The translations under genes and the position numbers were made by a program. The notes under the pieces were generated by a model. That model did no database searches, had not been told where the DNA came from, and worked only from the letters and a program-made list of their open reading frames with translations. Shown here in pieces: positions 47,344 to 61,313 of a stretch of 64,000 nt of DNA (the stretch's first letter is position 1; the number at the start of each line of letters is the position of its first letter). The DNA is from Spizellomyces punctatus DAOM BR117. Taxonomy: Eukaryota > Chytridiomycota > Chytridiomycetes > Spizellomycetales > Spizellomycetaceae. The stretch covers positions 307,353 to 371,352 of the forward strand of contig NW_015971552.1 in the NCBI RefSeq assembly GCF_000182565.1. The letters are read 5' to 3'.

Positions 47344-47767
47344 GTTCACAAAATCCCTTCAAAGCAACGTGCTGGTTCTGACACAGGATGTCGCAGTCCA
47401 GCTCAAATGAGGCTGTGAGATTACGCAACTGGCCGAAATCGATCCTAACAACACTGTTGCTATGGTCCAAGTTTGGTAGGTGGTTGAAAATTGTGGCACG
47501 TGCCAAGCAGAACTCCAAGGTTCTATTATCTTTAACTTGGCTTCTTTTTGTACGCGAACTGAAGTTTGCCTCCGTGTTACCGGAAAAAGCTCCATGTGGT
47601 AACTTGGCGCGGACTCTTAAATTTCACACGTTTTTAATGCAAGCAAGCTTATTGGCCAGACCTTAAAAGCTTGTTTAAATACAGTACGAAAAGAAATAAA
47701 AATGATCGGCAACCTATAAAAACTAAGTTTATTTCCCACTACCTTGTTAATTTGACCATCGCCCACA
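47344..47767. promoter_or_regulatory. Divergent intergenic region
   Basis: 424 bp between RCN1 and the MFS-like gene starts, AT-rich near 47690-47750. No named motif. Confidence 0.35.
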
Positions 47768-49357
47768 ATGGCCAACAAGAAAATCCCACCGTTTTCGGTC
47801 GCAGAAAAGCGAGATATCATTCTCTACGTTCTCGGTATTATGTGCTACAAGTTCGCCCTTGAATCGTACACTGGCACCATATCATCCCTCGCCCTCGACC
47901 GCTTCCCCGTTGGTAAACGGTTCTTTTACAAGGGTTTTCTGGACGGATTCAATCAAGCGGCACAATGCGTCGGTAGTATTGCCGTGGCTCCTCTTATGAG
48001 GAGATTTCGAATTAAGAATATTTTAGCCGTTGCGATCGCAATGTTTGCCGTGATATCGTCATTGGGAATGATCATTGAAGGGGCAACTGGCGGGAAACCA
48101 CCTCAGGATGGACGGAGTGCTATTGCTGGAAAATGGGATGCTCGAATTATCATCCCCATCTTTGTCGCCGCCGGCTTTTCGCATGGAACAGTGGAATTGA
48201 TTCGGCGCGTCATTCCCCGGGACATTGTTGGTGGTGATGTCGTTAAACTGAAGCGCATGGACGCAATCGTCCACATCTTTTACGAAGTGGCGGGCACTTC
48301 TGGCGCCTTCTTTTCTGCATTTATCCAACTAGAAATGGGTAAAGCGTACGCACCTGTTGTTACTCCATTCCTGTTTGCGATTGCCGCGGTGATTTGGTCA
48401 AGAATCAGACTCAACACTGCCAAACAGAATGCACTCGAGGGAATCGACCATAAGGACGTACATACCGGTCTCCATGCTATCGGTGCTGCCTTTGCGTCGT
48501 TCGGATACGCAATATATAAGGGAGGTCAGATTATCTTCTCCGACCGGAAGTTCTCATGGCTGCTTCTGGGGTACTCTCTACCACTCTTTTTGCATCGGTA
48601 TCTCGAAAACGGATTGGCGCAGAATTACGCAAAATTGATTCTTGATCAGGCAGCATATGGTCAGATCATCGTGGGAGGATCAAACTTTGGCGAGCTTATC
48701 GGCGCTGCATTTGTTTTGGCATTCTCCACTGCTGTGAAAACACCGCTTCCCTGGTCAGTGGCTGTTTGCGGGAGAAATAGAATCGCATAGTGCTAATTAT
48801 TGAATCGGAAATTCGTATCTAGGCTTCGTCTTGACGCTCTCACTCTCTCCATAACTTGGGTACTTTGGAAAGCTGATCCCAGCGAAGTAGGGAACCTTCA
48901 AATGGCTTGGATTTTGGCCGGTATTTTTGTGTTCATCTCCTCCGGATGGGCGGCTGGGGACTGTAGTTTGTCTGCTTTCATTCAATCCAATCTATCTCGG
49001 ATGAACAACACGGATCCACGGGTCTCACCGCTCGGCGCTGTTATGGCCTTTCTGTACGTCAGCTACATTATCACCTTCGCTATTCTTAATCCAGTTCTCG
49101 GCAATTGGCTCGACAGTTTGTGGAATACTCAGGGTGAGGCGGGTGCCCGGGAGTACTTTTTCTGGATCGGTGGTGTATTCTACTCCTTGTGCGGAGTTGT
49201 GATAATGGCAGCAACCTTCATTCCAAGAGGAAGCTTTGCGCTTAATCCCAAATTGGATGATTATGACAGGGAAGAGGAAAACGATGTAGACACTGCTAAT
49301 GGAGAGAAGCATCCCAACAAGAACCAGGAGATGATTGAGGAAATTGTTGCTGGTTAG
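47768..49357 (+). CDS. MFS-like multipass membrane transporter
   Basis: Two exons (47768-48753, 48823-49357), about 506 aa. About 11-12 hydrophobic helices are visible, for example ILAVAIAMFAVISSLGMII, IIIPIFVAAGFSHGTVELI, FLFAIAAVIWSRI, MAWILAGIFVFISSGWAAG and GGVFYSLCGVVIMAATFI. The central half holds a cytosolic loop (NTAKQNALEGIDHKD), and the C-terminus is acidic. This fits a fungal major-facilitator relative with a DCSLSAFIQSN helix, but the substrate is unknown and the classical RXGRR motif is replaced by PLMRRFRIK. Confidence 0.75.
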
Positions 49358-49795
49358 GAGCTTATGGGGACTGTTGTTGTTTAGTTTAGTTTAGGCAAAC
49401 GAGTAGAAGCCCGTTTTTTTTGTCATTTGGAATACCTCATGCGCTCAGCATTTTGCTTAGTTAATTGATGTGTTCCTTGCGATGATTACTTCACGTGTAA
49501 CCAAGCCACGCCTGTGAGAGACGGCAAACATTGTCGAGCTGCATTGAGAGCATCATGGAGAATGCCATCACATGTGGTGTTCTAGCGGATAATGATACAC
49601 GACTCTCTTCAATTCATACGCAGTAGCCCTTCATATGGAGCATATTCGTATTACAAAAGTAGGTCACACAAACTAGTGGTCGCGGGAAAGACCGGACACG
49701 ATGAGAAGGATCTCTCGTGAAATACGTGCCCACAGAATCAATCTGTTTCAAGTATACATGTCTATATTGTCAGCTCGCTACTTGGCTTATCGGAT
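49358..49795. other. Intergenic region between tandem genes
   Basis: 438 bp. I see no gene or recognisable element. Confidence 0.5.
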
Positions 49796-52488
49796 ATGAT
49801 GCCTAAAAAGGTTCCGGGGGTGAAGTTGGAGAAGGGACACAAAACCTTTGTCGGGACACTACACGTCCTTGCACATCACCTACTTTTTTGCCCTGACGAC
49901 ACCGAAACAGAAATATGGGTATGTTCTGTACGCTCCATTGTCGAGAACAAGATGATTAGGTTATTAGAGAGTTGGTTTTACTCACTGGACCCCATATACC
50001 TGTTATATAAGATCAGTTACTCCACTATTCAGGCCGCCGACCGCAAATTCCCCACCCCAACCGGCCTGCATCCGATCTGCATTACATGTCGCCATTTCTT
50101 CTTTGTTAAGCTTTTTATTGCGAGGGAACGCGACGCCACAGACGTTTTTGCTAGCTTACAGAGGTTGATGAATGTTTGTGAGTGTACGAAGGCAGTTCAT
50201 TTACGCGTCCTCAACGTTGACCGGATTGCGATTTAGCATCAATAGAGCAGCTATATGCTTTTTCATACAAACCTATTAGACCCTTTGGGTCGAACAAAGG
50301 TTGGAGGAAATATGATCCTTACCGAGAGTTCGAGAGACTGGGAGTCGGGACAAGAACTGATCAATGGAGATTCACCACGTTAAATGAAGCATATGAGGTG
50401 CGCCATTCATGTGCTGGCCAGATATATCTCGGCGGCCGTGAAGACAACGTGGTACTGACATTTTCGAATAGTTTTGTTCTACATACCCCAGGTGTTTGGT
50501 TGTACCGGCTAAAATAAGTGACAACGTGCTGCGATACACTGCTAGATTTCGGAGTAAAGGACGCATACCCGCATTGAGCTACTTACACCGAACCAACCTG
50601 GTGGGCATCTGTCGTGCCGTCCGTTTGGGCAGTATAGATCCCCGTTGACTTAATTCAGTGTAGGTTTCAATAACTCGCTCCAGCCAGCCAATGGTTGGTC
50701 TTAAACAGAATCGATCAATTCAAGACGAGAAACTAGTTGAAGCCATATTCGCCAGCACCACTCTCCCTTCTCCAAACGCATCGCAAAATCTTATTATTGA
50801 TGCGCGGCCTACCGCCAATGCGATGGCGCAGACGGCTCTCGGAGCTGGAACGGAGAGCGTTGATAACTATCGAGGATGCAAGATTTCCTTTTTGGGTATT
50901 GACAATATTCATGTTGTGCGAGATAGCATGAATAAGGTTATTGAAGGTACGTAACCGTAATGCATCTTGCTTGTCTAGAGGCTTGGATTGACACACGAAT
51001 TGTAGCGATGGCTTCTGCGGAAAGTGGACCTGTACCACGGGGCTTGCTTGACAAATCTGGATGGCTGAAGCACATTCGCAATATTTTGGATGGAACACTC
51101 ATGATTGTCCAGCATGTTCACCTACATAATAGCCACGTGCTTGTCCACTGCAGGTATGGCTTATTTTTCTTGCGTTGATATGCATATTCCTGACCTAGAA
51201 ATATCCTTTGCGTAGCGACGGGTGGGACAGAACTGCGCAGCTTTGTTCATTGGCGGAAATTTGTCTGGACCCTTACTACCGCACGTTCGAAGGACTAGCG
51301 GTCCTTCTGGAAAAGGAGTGGTTATCATTTGGGCATAAATTCCAGGATAGATGTGGCCATCTCTCGCGAGATCATAGTGTCGTCACGGATCGCACCTCCG
51401 TGAGCGCACAATTTCAAGCCGCCAGACGGAACGTCTCAAACTCGATCACATCAGCTGCCAAGAGTTTCTTGAGCAAGAATTTTGGAGGCGGCTTAGATGG
51501 TGGGGTTAGCTTCAGTGGGTCAAATCGGGCGGTGTCATATCCTGGTGGGATGTCGGGACAAGGTGGGACGCCTCCGCCGACTAATCCGTCATCACAACCA
51601 CATTCTTTAACGTCATCTGAGGTGTCGATCCCGAATACTGTCCACCCTCGAGAGGTCGCACCCGTATTTGCACAGTTTCTCGACTGCCTGTACCAGCTTT
51701 GGACTCAGTTCCCAACACATTTCGAATATTCGGAACGTTTGCTCTCAGCATTGCACCTGCATGTGTACTCTTGTCAATTTGGAACATTTTTGTTTAATTG
51801 CGAACGAGAGCGACGCAGTTATGTGGCGCCTGGAAGCAAAACCATTCAGGAAGCCACCTACTCGATTTGGGACTACATTGAAGCGAACCGTGACGAGTAT
51901 GCAAACCCACATTACATATCACCTGACAATCGGCGGAAACAGGGTCGGGACCGATTAGGTTCTGGCATGGGTCTTGCGGTGGGAAGTGCCGAAGGGGCAC
52001 CTGGGACCGTGAGTCCTGATGGAGAGGTTCTATATCCTAGTTCGGCGAACCTGAAGTATTGGGTTGGTTTATGTTTGAAGGAGGGACAAGATGAGATGGA
52101 GAAAGACATGGTAGATAGTGAGCTTAGGGAGAGGGAAGAGTCAGAGCGAACTGGTGGGCCTGAGAACGGTAAAGGAGAGTCGTTGAATCCGTGGGAACAA
52201 GACGATATGCCTGAAGGAAACGACGAAGAATCTGATGTTTTCGTGGAACCGGGAGACGAGAGTGAACCGCCTGTTGAGTCAATGAATGACAAAGCTACAT
52301 TGACGTCTCCACTGGAGCTGCCGCAAGGATATGGAATCTATCCGCCTATCCCGAAACTTATTGGTGGCGGGAGTGGTAAGCAGACTGAGAAGGAGATGGG
52401 ACGAATTTCGATGGCAAAGGATGAAGGAAAGGATAAGTCGGACGTAGCGGATCTTCCGCATCCCCTTTGGGATCCGGACCTTGGATGA
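49796..52488 (+). CDS. YMR1: Myotubularin-type phosphoinositide 3-phosphatase (MTMR6/7/8, Ymr1)
   Basis: Seven exons (49796-49918, 50012-50177, 50237-50397, 50472-50600, 50664-50946, 51006-51153, 51216-52488), about 760 aa. The N-terminal PH-GRAM domain reads FVGTLHVLAHHLLF, ISYSTIQAADRKF and IEQLYAFSYKPI. The phosphatase core has SQPMVGLKQNRSIQDE, GCKISFLGIDNIHVVRDSM and the active site VHCSDGWDRTAQLCS, with Cys336 and the Arg of the CX5R loop intact; the Ser of the loop is completed by the last splice. After HYRTF-type sequence a Ser/Gly-rich insert (51440-51640) separates core segments. The C-terminal tail is acidic. It should dephosphorylate PtdIns3P or PtdIns(3,5)P2 on endosomes. Confidence 0.93.
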
Positions 52489-53469
52489 AAGCCTCGGAAG
52501 GGCTCTCACTATATGTATCTTGTGTAAGATCTTTTTCGGCGCCTACCTGGAAATAGAAATGAACTTTAGATGTGAAATTCTAAATCCTATCAGGAACGGT
52601 TTTATACAGTCAACCATGGCACGATGTACGTACCAAGGTCCCTTCCTGCAAACGGCTGAGTCTCTGTATCCCATTTGTTTGTGTGCCACATTTTTGCCGA
52701 TGAACATGCTTGTTGCAGGATGCCTGATCATCAGGACCTGGATTCAGGAGCTCCCCATCTTTTGTGGTAATTTACTCCTTTATTTGCCGGAAATAACTGG
52801 AATTGTAACTCTTTCAACTGGAAGTCATTTTGTTTATTTTGTTTGGGCAATAAATATCAGCAAGAACAATCTCATGCATGCATATCAATGCGTGTGGAAA
52901 CAATCCTTCCGACAAGAGTGGTATTCATCAACGATCGCGATATCCTGCGCTGTCGCGGCTGTTGATGAGGGCTTCCGGTAGCTAAGCCCTTATTCTATTT
53001 TCAATTTCCGGGGCTAGATTGAAAGGGTTTGATTGAAAGCATATAAACCGTTGAACCCGCAGTCGATTGATAGCGGGTACGATGAGGAGGAGAGTGGAAT
53101 TCCTAGAGTTTAATGGAAAAAAGATACCCTTACTATTGAACCAATAAGCTTGCAAAATGCCACATTATCCAGAGCGCAATACCAGATGCATCGTTGGTTC
53201 AATCCAGGATATAGGGGTTTAGCAAGGGCAGCAGTCCCGCCATTTCGGAGTAAGCACCAGCACCACTCTTCCCATTCCATCTCGCCCTTCAGACCTTTAA
53301 CATTACAGCTTCAATTGCCACCGAGTGCACTCGCTTCAAGTGCTGTATGTGACAATTTGAATAGACGTTGCATTTGCGTTTTATCTCGAATCCAGACAGT
53401 GGCATCCATCTGATAATTTAATAATTACCGTACGCTCCACCGGAACCGGCACTTTCGGAATCTTGCCAA
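52489..53469. other. Intergenic region with an unassigned open frame
   Basis: About 1 kb. A plus-strand frame stays open from 52481 to 52981 (166 codons, Cys- and Ile-rich) but its first in-frame ATG is well inside and nothing in it is recognised. A second frame from 53157 (MPHYPERNTRC-like in one frame, different in others) is also unassigned. Confidence 0.4.
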
Positions 53470-55901
53470 ATGGCCGCTGTAACGCGACAATCTACCACCA
53501 CCCTCCAAGCTGATGCCTCACCAAATACAAGTCGGGAAGGTAGCATAGTGGAAACCGAGTTTAGTTCAACAGTAGGGGCGGAGGAGGATATGGAACGAAG
53601 GGCCACCGTAGCTTCGACAGACTCGTCAGCGTCTATGACCACTTATTCCAGTAAACCCGCACCTTCTCGTTTGGCGACATTAAAGAAACTAAGCCGATCG
53701 GCGACAAAGATGACGGAGGTGGGATTGCCTGAGGGAAAATCGAATTCCCTTAAACATTCACCTAGCACAAGCGTCGTAAGCTTGGCTGCATCAAGTGTAG
53801 CAAGTATGGATAATAATATCGAAACGACATCGTCCATGACTGCGGGAGCATCGTCGTCTCACCTCTTTGGGGTGCAGCCTGGCCAGACTCAGAGTCTATA
53901 CGATTCGCATATTTTGCCACTTATGCCAAAGAAGTCCGAAGCGCGGAGTACAGACGAGGCGGGATTACCGAATCTATACACTAGAAGGATTGCTATGATG
54001 GACGATGGTGCGTACCTTTTCATAGCAAAAAAGCTGCTGAAAGCCGCCGTTAATATTAATTCATGTTCACTCCAGTCATTAAAAGGCTTCAAGACCCTAG
54101 AACTGGTATTGAGCTAAAGGATCGAAAGAAGATGTTCAAAATGTATCCGCGGTCATTTCTCGGCTGCGATTTGCTAGACTGGATTCAGCTTAACTGCTCA
54201 TTCCTCACGCGAGATGAAGCTATGAAGTTTTGTCAAACTCTTTTCAACGAAGGATACATCATTCCAGTGGATCTGGGAGATAAATTTGTGCCGGACAGCA
54301 GTATATATATTTTTCAGGTACTGGTTTCTTGGAACTTCGTTTGATTGCTTTTTTTTTTTTGATATTAACGTTGAATACACATCAGACGCACTTTTATTGG
54401 CCATCGCGTGTATGGGTTCCATCTGATTTTGGTTAGTTTTCTATAATCTTTTGACTATGGATAACGCAGCTGCCGGCAGCATCCTGACCAGAAAAAAAAT
54501 GGGGTTTCTTCCTCCAGACTACACTGTGTACTTGTTGAAGCGGAACATGCGAGCGACGGCAAAATACCTACTACATGAGTGGGAAGAGGACCGACTGATC
54601 CGGTTGCAAGATACATTTTATGATCAATGGGAAGAGATTGAGGAAACGGTTGAAAGCCATATCCTGTATGTCCCCTATCTGTTATTCTATCTTGAAGCTG
54701 CGGAAGTCATCTGAGTATCTGGGACAGGCACATGAAACGCGTCTTGACAAAGCAGGAACGTCGCACATTTCAGCTGCAGGAATTCACATTTTGGAAAGTG
54801 CATAGGCCGCTATTAATAGTACGTATGCTGGGAATATTTACCCAAGTCCGAAGACTCTGACATTTGCATAGCCCGGAGCACCGACATTTAAAGATGGCGA
54901 GCTCAAACAAAAGGATACCAAAAATGCGCAACGAACGGAGGCAGCCTATGAGGTAGTACCTGATTTTGTACGCATACCTATCCGTTGACAAGTGTTAACA
55001 TTCGGCTCGTAGGAAACCCTGAAGGACGAGGAATTGCTTGCTTGGCTGGAAAGAAAGGTAGAATTTTACAATATGTCGTTGTCGATGAATCGGCTAAAAA
55101 TCTCGCAAGCTTCCAAAACGTGAGTAGCAGCTGTTTTCCAAATCGTTTACCGTCTGCACCAGTTCACTTTCTTTGCACGGTAGCTTGATACAACGATGCG
55201 ACGTATGGCGAGCACTCGATCCAATTTTAGAACCGCCCGTGACGCACAGTAACCCGTGGCTATCAGATGACTCGAGCATTTTGACCTTGGGCAACTCCTC
55301 CGTGCTCTGGAATGCAAAAAAACATCCATCGTCGGCAGAAATCAAAATGTGGACGTACTCGTTCCCGGAACTTATGCGGGATCCTATGGGTGTTCGGCAC
55401 TTTTACGACTTTGTACAAAAGGAGTTTTCACAGGTAAGAGTTTTACCGCGCAACACGCCTTTCATGACAGTGCTAATATAAGCTCTTCAACAGGAAAATC
55501 TAGAGTTTTATCTAAAATGCCAAGCTCTCGATTCTGTGCCCACCCGAAAAGAATTCACCGAACGCGCCAAAACCATCTACGATGAATTCATCAAAATTAA
55601 CGCCCCACGCGAACTGAATATCAACTCTTCCGAGCGCAGCGCTATCATTGCCCAATTCGACGCACTACAAAATAATCCCAAAGAGCGATTAAGCTACTAC
55701 GTTTTTGCGGATGCCCTCAAACACATCTTTGCGCTCATGGCCAAAGATTCTTATGTAAGGTTTTGTGGAAGTGATGTGGTTTCCAAGGCCTTGAGCAAGG
55801 CTTTAGAGAGGGAGAAGGATGGGGGAATGGTGGAGAGTAAAACGGGGTCAGTAGGTAAGAGAGGTGCCACAAGGAGCAGTAGAGATACTTTGCAAGGGTA
55901 A
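53470..55901 (+). CDS. R7-type regulator of G-protein signalling (DEP-R7H-GGL-RGS)
   Basis: Nine exons (53470-54007, 54076-54317, 54386-54431, 54470-54665, 54728-54818, 54872-54952, 55013-55119, 55184-55433, 55494-55901), about 652 aa. A Ser/Thr-rich N-terminus precedes a DEP domain (about 178-265: VIKRLQDPRTGIELKDRKKM, SFLGCDLLDWI). The R7 helical region is DYTVYLLKRNMRATAKYLL and FQLQEFTFWKVHRP. A GGL region (DEELLAWLERKVEFYN, MNRLKISQASKTLIQRC) ends in HSNPWLSDDSS, the NPW motif of R7 proteins. The RGS domain (about 490-610) has KMWTYSFPELMRDPMGVRHF and ENLEFYLKCQALDS. It should speed GTP hydrolysis by a G-alpha and bind a G-beta through the GGL region. Intron 3 is only 38 nt. Confidence 0.88.
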
Positions 55902-56446
55902 ATGCGCGGTCGTGGAGAGAGTGTGACAAACGAATGTGATGGACAAGATGGTGGGATTAGCCAATCTTTTTTCTGCTTCATTTATCCCTTTCTTTTTCTC
56001 TTTGGTTGTTGCTGTTTGTGGGAGGTGGTTGTATAAGGATAATATTGGAGGTTCTTTTTGGGATACATGTAGATGTTTTAATGTACTTTCTGGCTTTCTG
56101 GCCGGATCTGAGCTGTTCACCACCGCTGGTGCTGCCCATTGTGTCTATCATCCGTTTGCAGAGTTTGGTGAGAGGGTGCGCTGCATGCGTAACGCAAGGA
56201 TGAAAAGTGTACGCGGCGATATTTAGGGATAATGAATCCAGAACACCGAAATTTACATGTAATGACGTGTTTGTTTTGACCGGGACAGAACTTGTATGCT
56301 TGCGTTGGCAAACTTCAGTAGGTCCACACATATGCAAACAGCAGAAACACGTTTATTTCAAGAAATATTACAAAAGAGCAGGTTTCGGTTCATCAGCATA
56401 CTGTAAGGGGAACATTCCGGTCAGTAAACTTCGAACACCAAATTCA
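55902..56446. other. Convergent intergenic region
   Basis: 545 bp between two stop codons, T/A-rich, with several 60-120 codon open frames that have no recognised similarity. Confidence 0.5.
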
Positions 56447-57667
<1,221 letters not shown>

Positions 57668-58491
57668 ACCGTGCTCTGCCTAATGCTCCTGGGTATAATG
57701 AATGTCAGTTAGAGTACTCCTTTTGGGCGACTAGTCGCTTCCCCTTGTCCGCTAGTCATCTTTTGCAAACACTGTAGCTCTGTTGGGTGCATGTAGACGC
57801 GTTTTGCAAACATGCCGACCCCGAGCTTTTAGAGTCAACCACCAACCTCTCGCTGCCCACTAACCTGGCAGAAATCAGTTCTTACAAGTTCTTCCTATAA
57901 TGGTCGGGCGAAATGCGAGTAGTTGTCGAGTTCAATAACAACGAGATGATGGGAAGGCAATCGTGGTCCGCAACCTAGCCCACAGTCGCATTCTGCTAGT
58001 AGTCAGTCCTGCGTCACGTGTTCAGCAGGTTAGGTGACGCGTTTAGCTGGTGCCATGGCAACAGAGGTGGTGAATGAATCAGGGATGAGATCAGCTCGCT
58101 CTCGAAACAAAGTCGTGGCTGGCACATATATCAACTACTGAGCTGGGGAACAGGGTTCCAAAGCTCATCTTTTGGGAGATAGTTTCACGAATAGGTAGTT
58201 AATACTGACAATATCTAGGGTCCATCAGGACAAAAAGAACCAAAGTCGATTATGTAGATTTTTAAAATATTTGGCGGAAAAAACGCTATATACAACTTGA
58301 TGCTTTTTGAGTATAGATATGTAAATCGTGTCCCACCAATCTCTCAAACCCCACCATCACCACAAATCCCAATCTTTTACTCTCCTACCTCCAGTAAAGC
58401 ACCATGAGAGCAACCCCAAAATAAAGGCCCCCACCGTCTAAGAGAAACAAAACATTATCCCAATTGCATCCCTTGCTTCTGTATCCTATGT
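57668..58491. other. Intergenic region between tandem minus-strand genes
   Basis: 824 bp between the PRE2 start and the NoxR stop. It contains the PRE2 promoter. No gene recognised. Confidence 0.5.
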
Positions 58492-60166
58492 CTAGTACAT
58501 ATCGTACACCTCATCCTCGCCCATGCCCTTGAGCTCGCTGACGTACAGCTCCACTTTACCGGCCATCACCTCGCACGCCACACCCAAATCATCATCATCC
58601 AAAATGGAAATCATGCTTCCATTCTTTTGTCCATCCTCATCCATGTCACGGAACGATAGCTGCGGCCGACCTTTCAAATTAAACTTTTCCTTGACACGGG
58701 TAACGAGAAATTGGTGTGTGAGGGTTGACGGGTTTACGAGAAGGAGAACTGTTCGGGGGGAAAGTGGCGGCACGCTATGAACTTTGCATTTAAGTTTGCC
58801 TTTGGTGACATCGGTTGCAGGTGAGGATGGTGTGAGGCTGTTAGGGGATGTGCTTGGGGACGGGTATGGAACACGTTGTAGCGGTTGTGGTTGTAAGGGT
58901 TGTGGTTGCCGTGGCATGCTAGTGACAGAGTCAGTATAGCTTCTCTCGATTGTACGAGTGTTTGGATAGTCCCGTTCTGGTCCACGATCGGTTGCGGCGC
59001 GAAGGAGCATGTTACGAGACGTTTGAGATTGGTAGGAAGTTGTGCTTCGCGAGAGGGTGGATTGGTTTGTGGTGATTCCGCGCGGTAAACTATTGGTGCG
59101 CTCACCCGGTGAACCGTCGTATCGAAGATCTCGGGAATCGTTGGGCAGACGCGGGGATGCGGAACGAAGGTTGTTGCCGCCTCTGTCCCTCATAGTTGCG
59201 CTTCGCGTAGTGGTAGGGAAGCGCTCGGTTTCGGGGGGAGGGGTGGGTGCGTATCGCGGAACGGTGTTGGCTCGAGGTCGGGATGTACTATCGGTACGTC
59301 GGACAACGGTTCCGCTCCGCTCACCGAGTCGATCGGAGGTTGCCACTCCAGGATCAACGATGACCGCACCATCAAAACCTACCCATCCACCATTTTCGCT
59401 TCCACCTGTGGCGTCTACGACAACCTTGGCATCCTTGAGGTAGCTTCGTTCTCCAGCATTACGAATCTTGGCTTCCCCAACCTCAAAGACTGCATCCACG
59501 GGCACGGTAAACAATGTCACGGTTTCCACACCCACGCGGGCCGCACGATCAATGATCGACTTTTGTTCGTCTGTACGGGAGACGCGCTGCGCATAACTAA
59601 TGTCTTGCGTACATCCGACATTGTCGTTTATAGAGTGCGCACACATTGCTCGATTAAAGTGAATCTCGCAGCGGTAAAGACGGTACTTGAGTCCGAGTTG
59701 CGAGTAGTCAATGTAATCATTTTCGCGAAGCAGCTATAGGAGAGTCAAGGTTAGCGCGGGTGGCGCGTATGGGTCACCGCGTTATGTTATGATGCTTACC
59801 CCCAAGCTCGTGGTGTAGTCTCGTTCGGCACGGTCATACGCCTCTTGCATGAACCAGCAATATGCTCTTTGAAAGTATGCTACCGCGAGGTATGGGTCGG
59901 CGTCCAGCGCCCTCGTATAGCAAACTGCTGCGGATGCATAATCTTCGACGCGAGTATATATCATACCGCAGTTGAAGTGTATGCGGGAGTAGTCACCAAT
60001 TCGCTAAAGATATGGTATGTATAAGTTTCTTGTACACACCAGACTGCAGGAAGAGACGACAAAGAAAAATGCCTACCTGGAAAAACTCCAAGGCGCTTGT
60101 CCAGTCGCCCTTTCTATACGCGTCGAGTCCATCGGCCCAGAGAAGAACTTCTTCCTTTGACGACAT
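58492..60166 (-). CDS. NOXR: NADPH oxidase regulator NoxR (p67phox-like)
   Basis: Three exons (60166-60077, 60003-59800, 59733-58492), about 511 aa. MSSKEEVLLWADGLDAYRKG opens four TPR-like helical pairs (about 1-150: GMIYTRVEDYASAAVCYTRA, DPYLAVAYFQRAYCWFMQEA, IHFNRAMC), which bind Rac-GTP in p67phox. After VDAVFEVGEAKIRN, in the place of the activation segment, comes a long Ser/Pro/Arg-rich linker. The C-terminal PB1 domain (about 410-500) has KCKVHS...RTVLLLVNP and an OPCA motif (FRDMDEDGQKNGSMISILDD). No SH3 domain is present, as in fungal NoxR. It activates NOX at the membrane. Genes for a p22phox-like subunit and NOX lie next to it. Confidence 0.9.
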
Positions 60167-61313
60167 GGTTCAAGAAAAAACCAAGGGCTGTCCGCAAAAA
60201 GCGCTGTTGTCTTTTGCCCTCGGACAGGTTTTTTGTCGTCGTCGTTTCCCAAGAAACACTTTTTTTGTGGGACTATGTCAAATTCACACTGAATTTCGTC
60301 CCGTGTATATAAAACACTACAGTTCCCAGTGCCAGCGCTGGTAGACAGGAACAAACACGAATTTCGAAAGAGAGAAGGCCAGAATGACAAGACCTTTTGT
60401 CACGATGAGCCTAGACCCTCAGAGAAGAAAGAAGGTTGGCGTAATCCTGGTCAGAAACCGCCAGCGTAGGGGGTTGAAATAAAAAAAAGTATGTTTTTCC
60501 CAATTTCAAGGGGTAGCCTTTGAGATTTCAGATCTGCTTGCGCAACCGCTTCTCTCGCTGTTTCGCAATGGACGGCAACGTAACGACCAGAAAACGGTTC
60601 AACTCGCAGGTTGGCCTTCTTTCTCTTACCGAGCGCAGTTGCCCAACAGAAAAAAAGAGAAAACGGTCAATGGGGTATTGCAATAGAATTTCTCTATTAA
60701 TCAGGAGGGGTTGTAGTTGTTTCATCTTTACCAACGAACCAAGGCGTCGGTTTTCTTATGAGCTATGACGCAATGCTCATCTTTATGAATCAATGTGTAC
60801 CCATAGTGGATATTGGGGGTGTTTGAGCCGCAATGCAAGGGGTGTGGCGCTCTAAAAGAATTAAGGTTGTATAACCCTGCAACAATCGGCGTTTTCGGTC
60901 TGCGGGAATATCTTGCCAAATTTTCCCCTCAATTTCCAATTTTCCAACCGGTTGGAGTGAGAAGATGTAACAAGATTCTTTTGGGTTTAAGGGGGGGAGG
61001 GCTTTTGCGGCAGCTTCTAATTTTCTTTTTCCAGGCGATACACCAAATATCATACTTTGAAACAGCTTCTGTACTCCCCCCTCCTGAACCCTTGCGTCTC
61101 GTTGGATGCTATGAGACTAAGCTTCTATGAGAGGTAGAGGGAAGGCCATGCCCCCCTTTTCTCTTTAGATGGGCCAGGGCTTGCAAGTTGCATTTTTCAA
61201 CCGCCGACCCGTCGTACTCTCTCATCGTTTTTACTCTCGGCCTGCTGTTCTACCTCTAACAATCCTTCCTGCAACACCAACGGTGAACGTAAAGTTAAAA
61301 TAGAAAACTAGAA
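60167..61313. promoter_or_regulatory. Divergent promoter region of NoxR and p22phox-like genes
   Basis: 1.15 kb between the two start codons, long for this window. A TATA-like element (minus-strand TTTTATATACACG, about 60300-60312) lies 135-150 bp upstream of the NoxR ATG. Another long A-run is near 60480. No coding region recognised; the open frames here are short. Shared upstream DNA would allow co-regulation of the two oxidase subunits. Confidence 0.4.
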
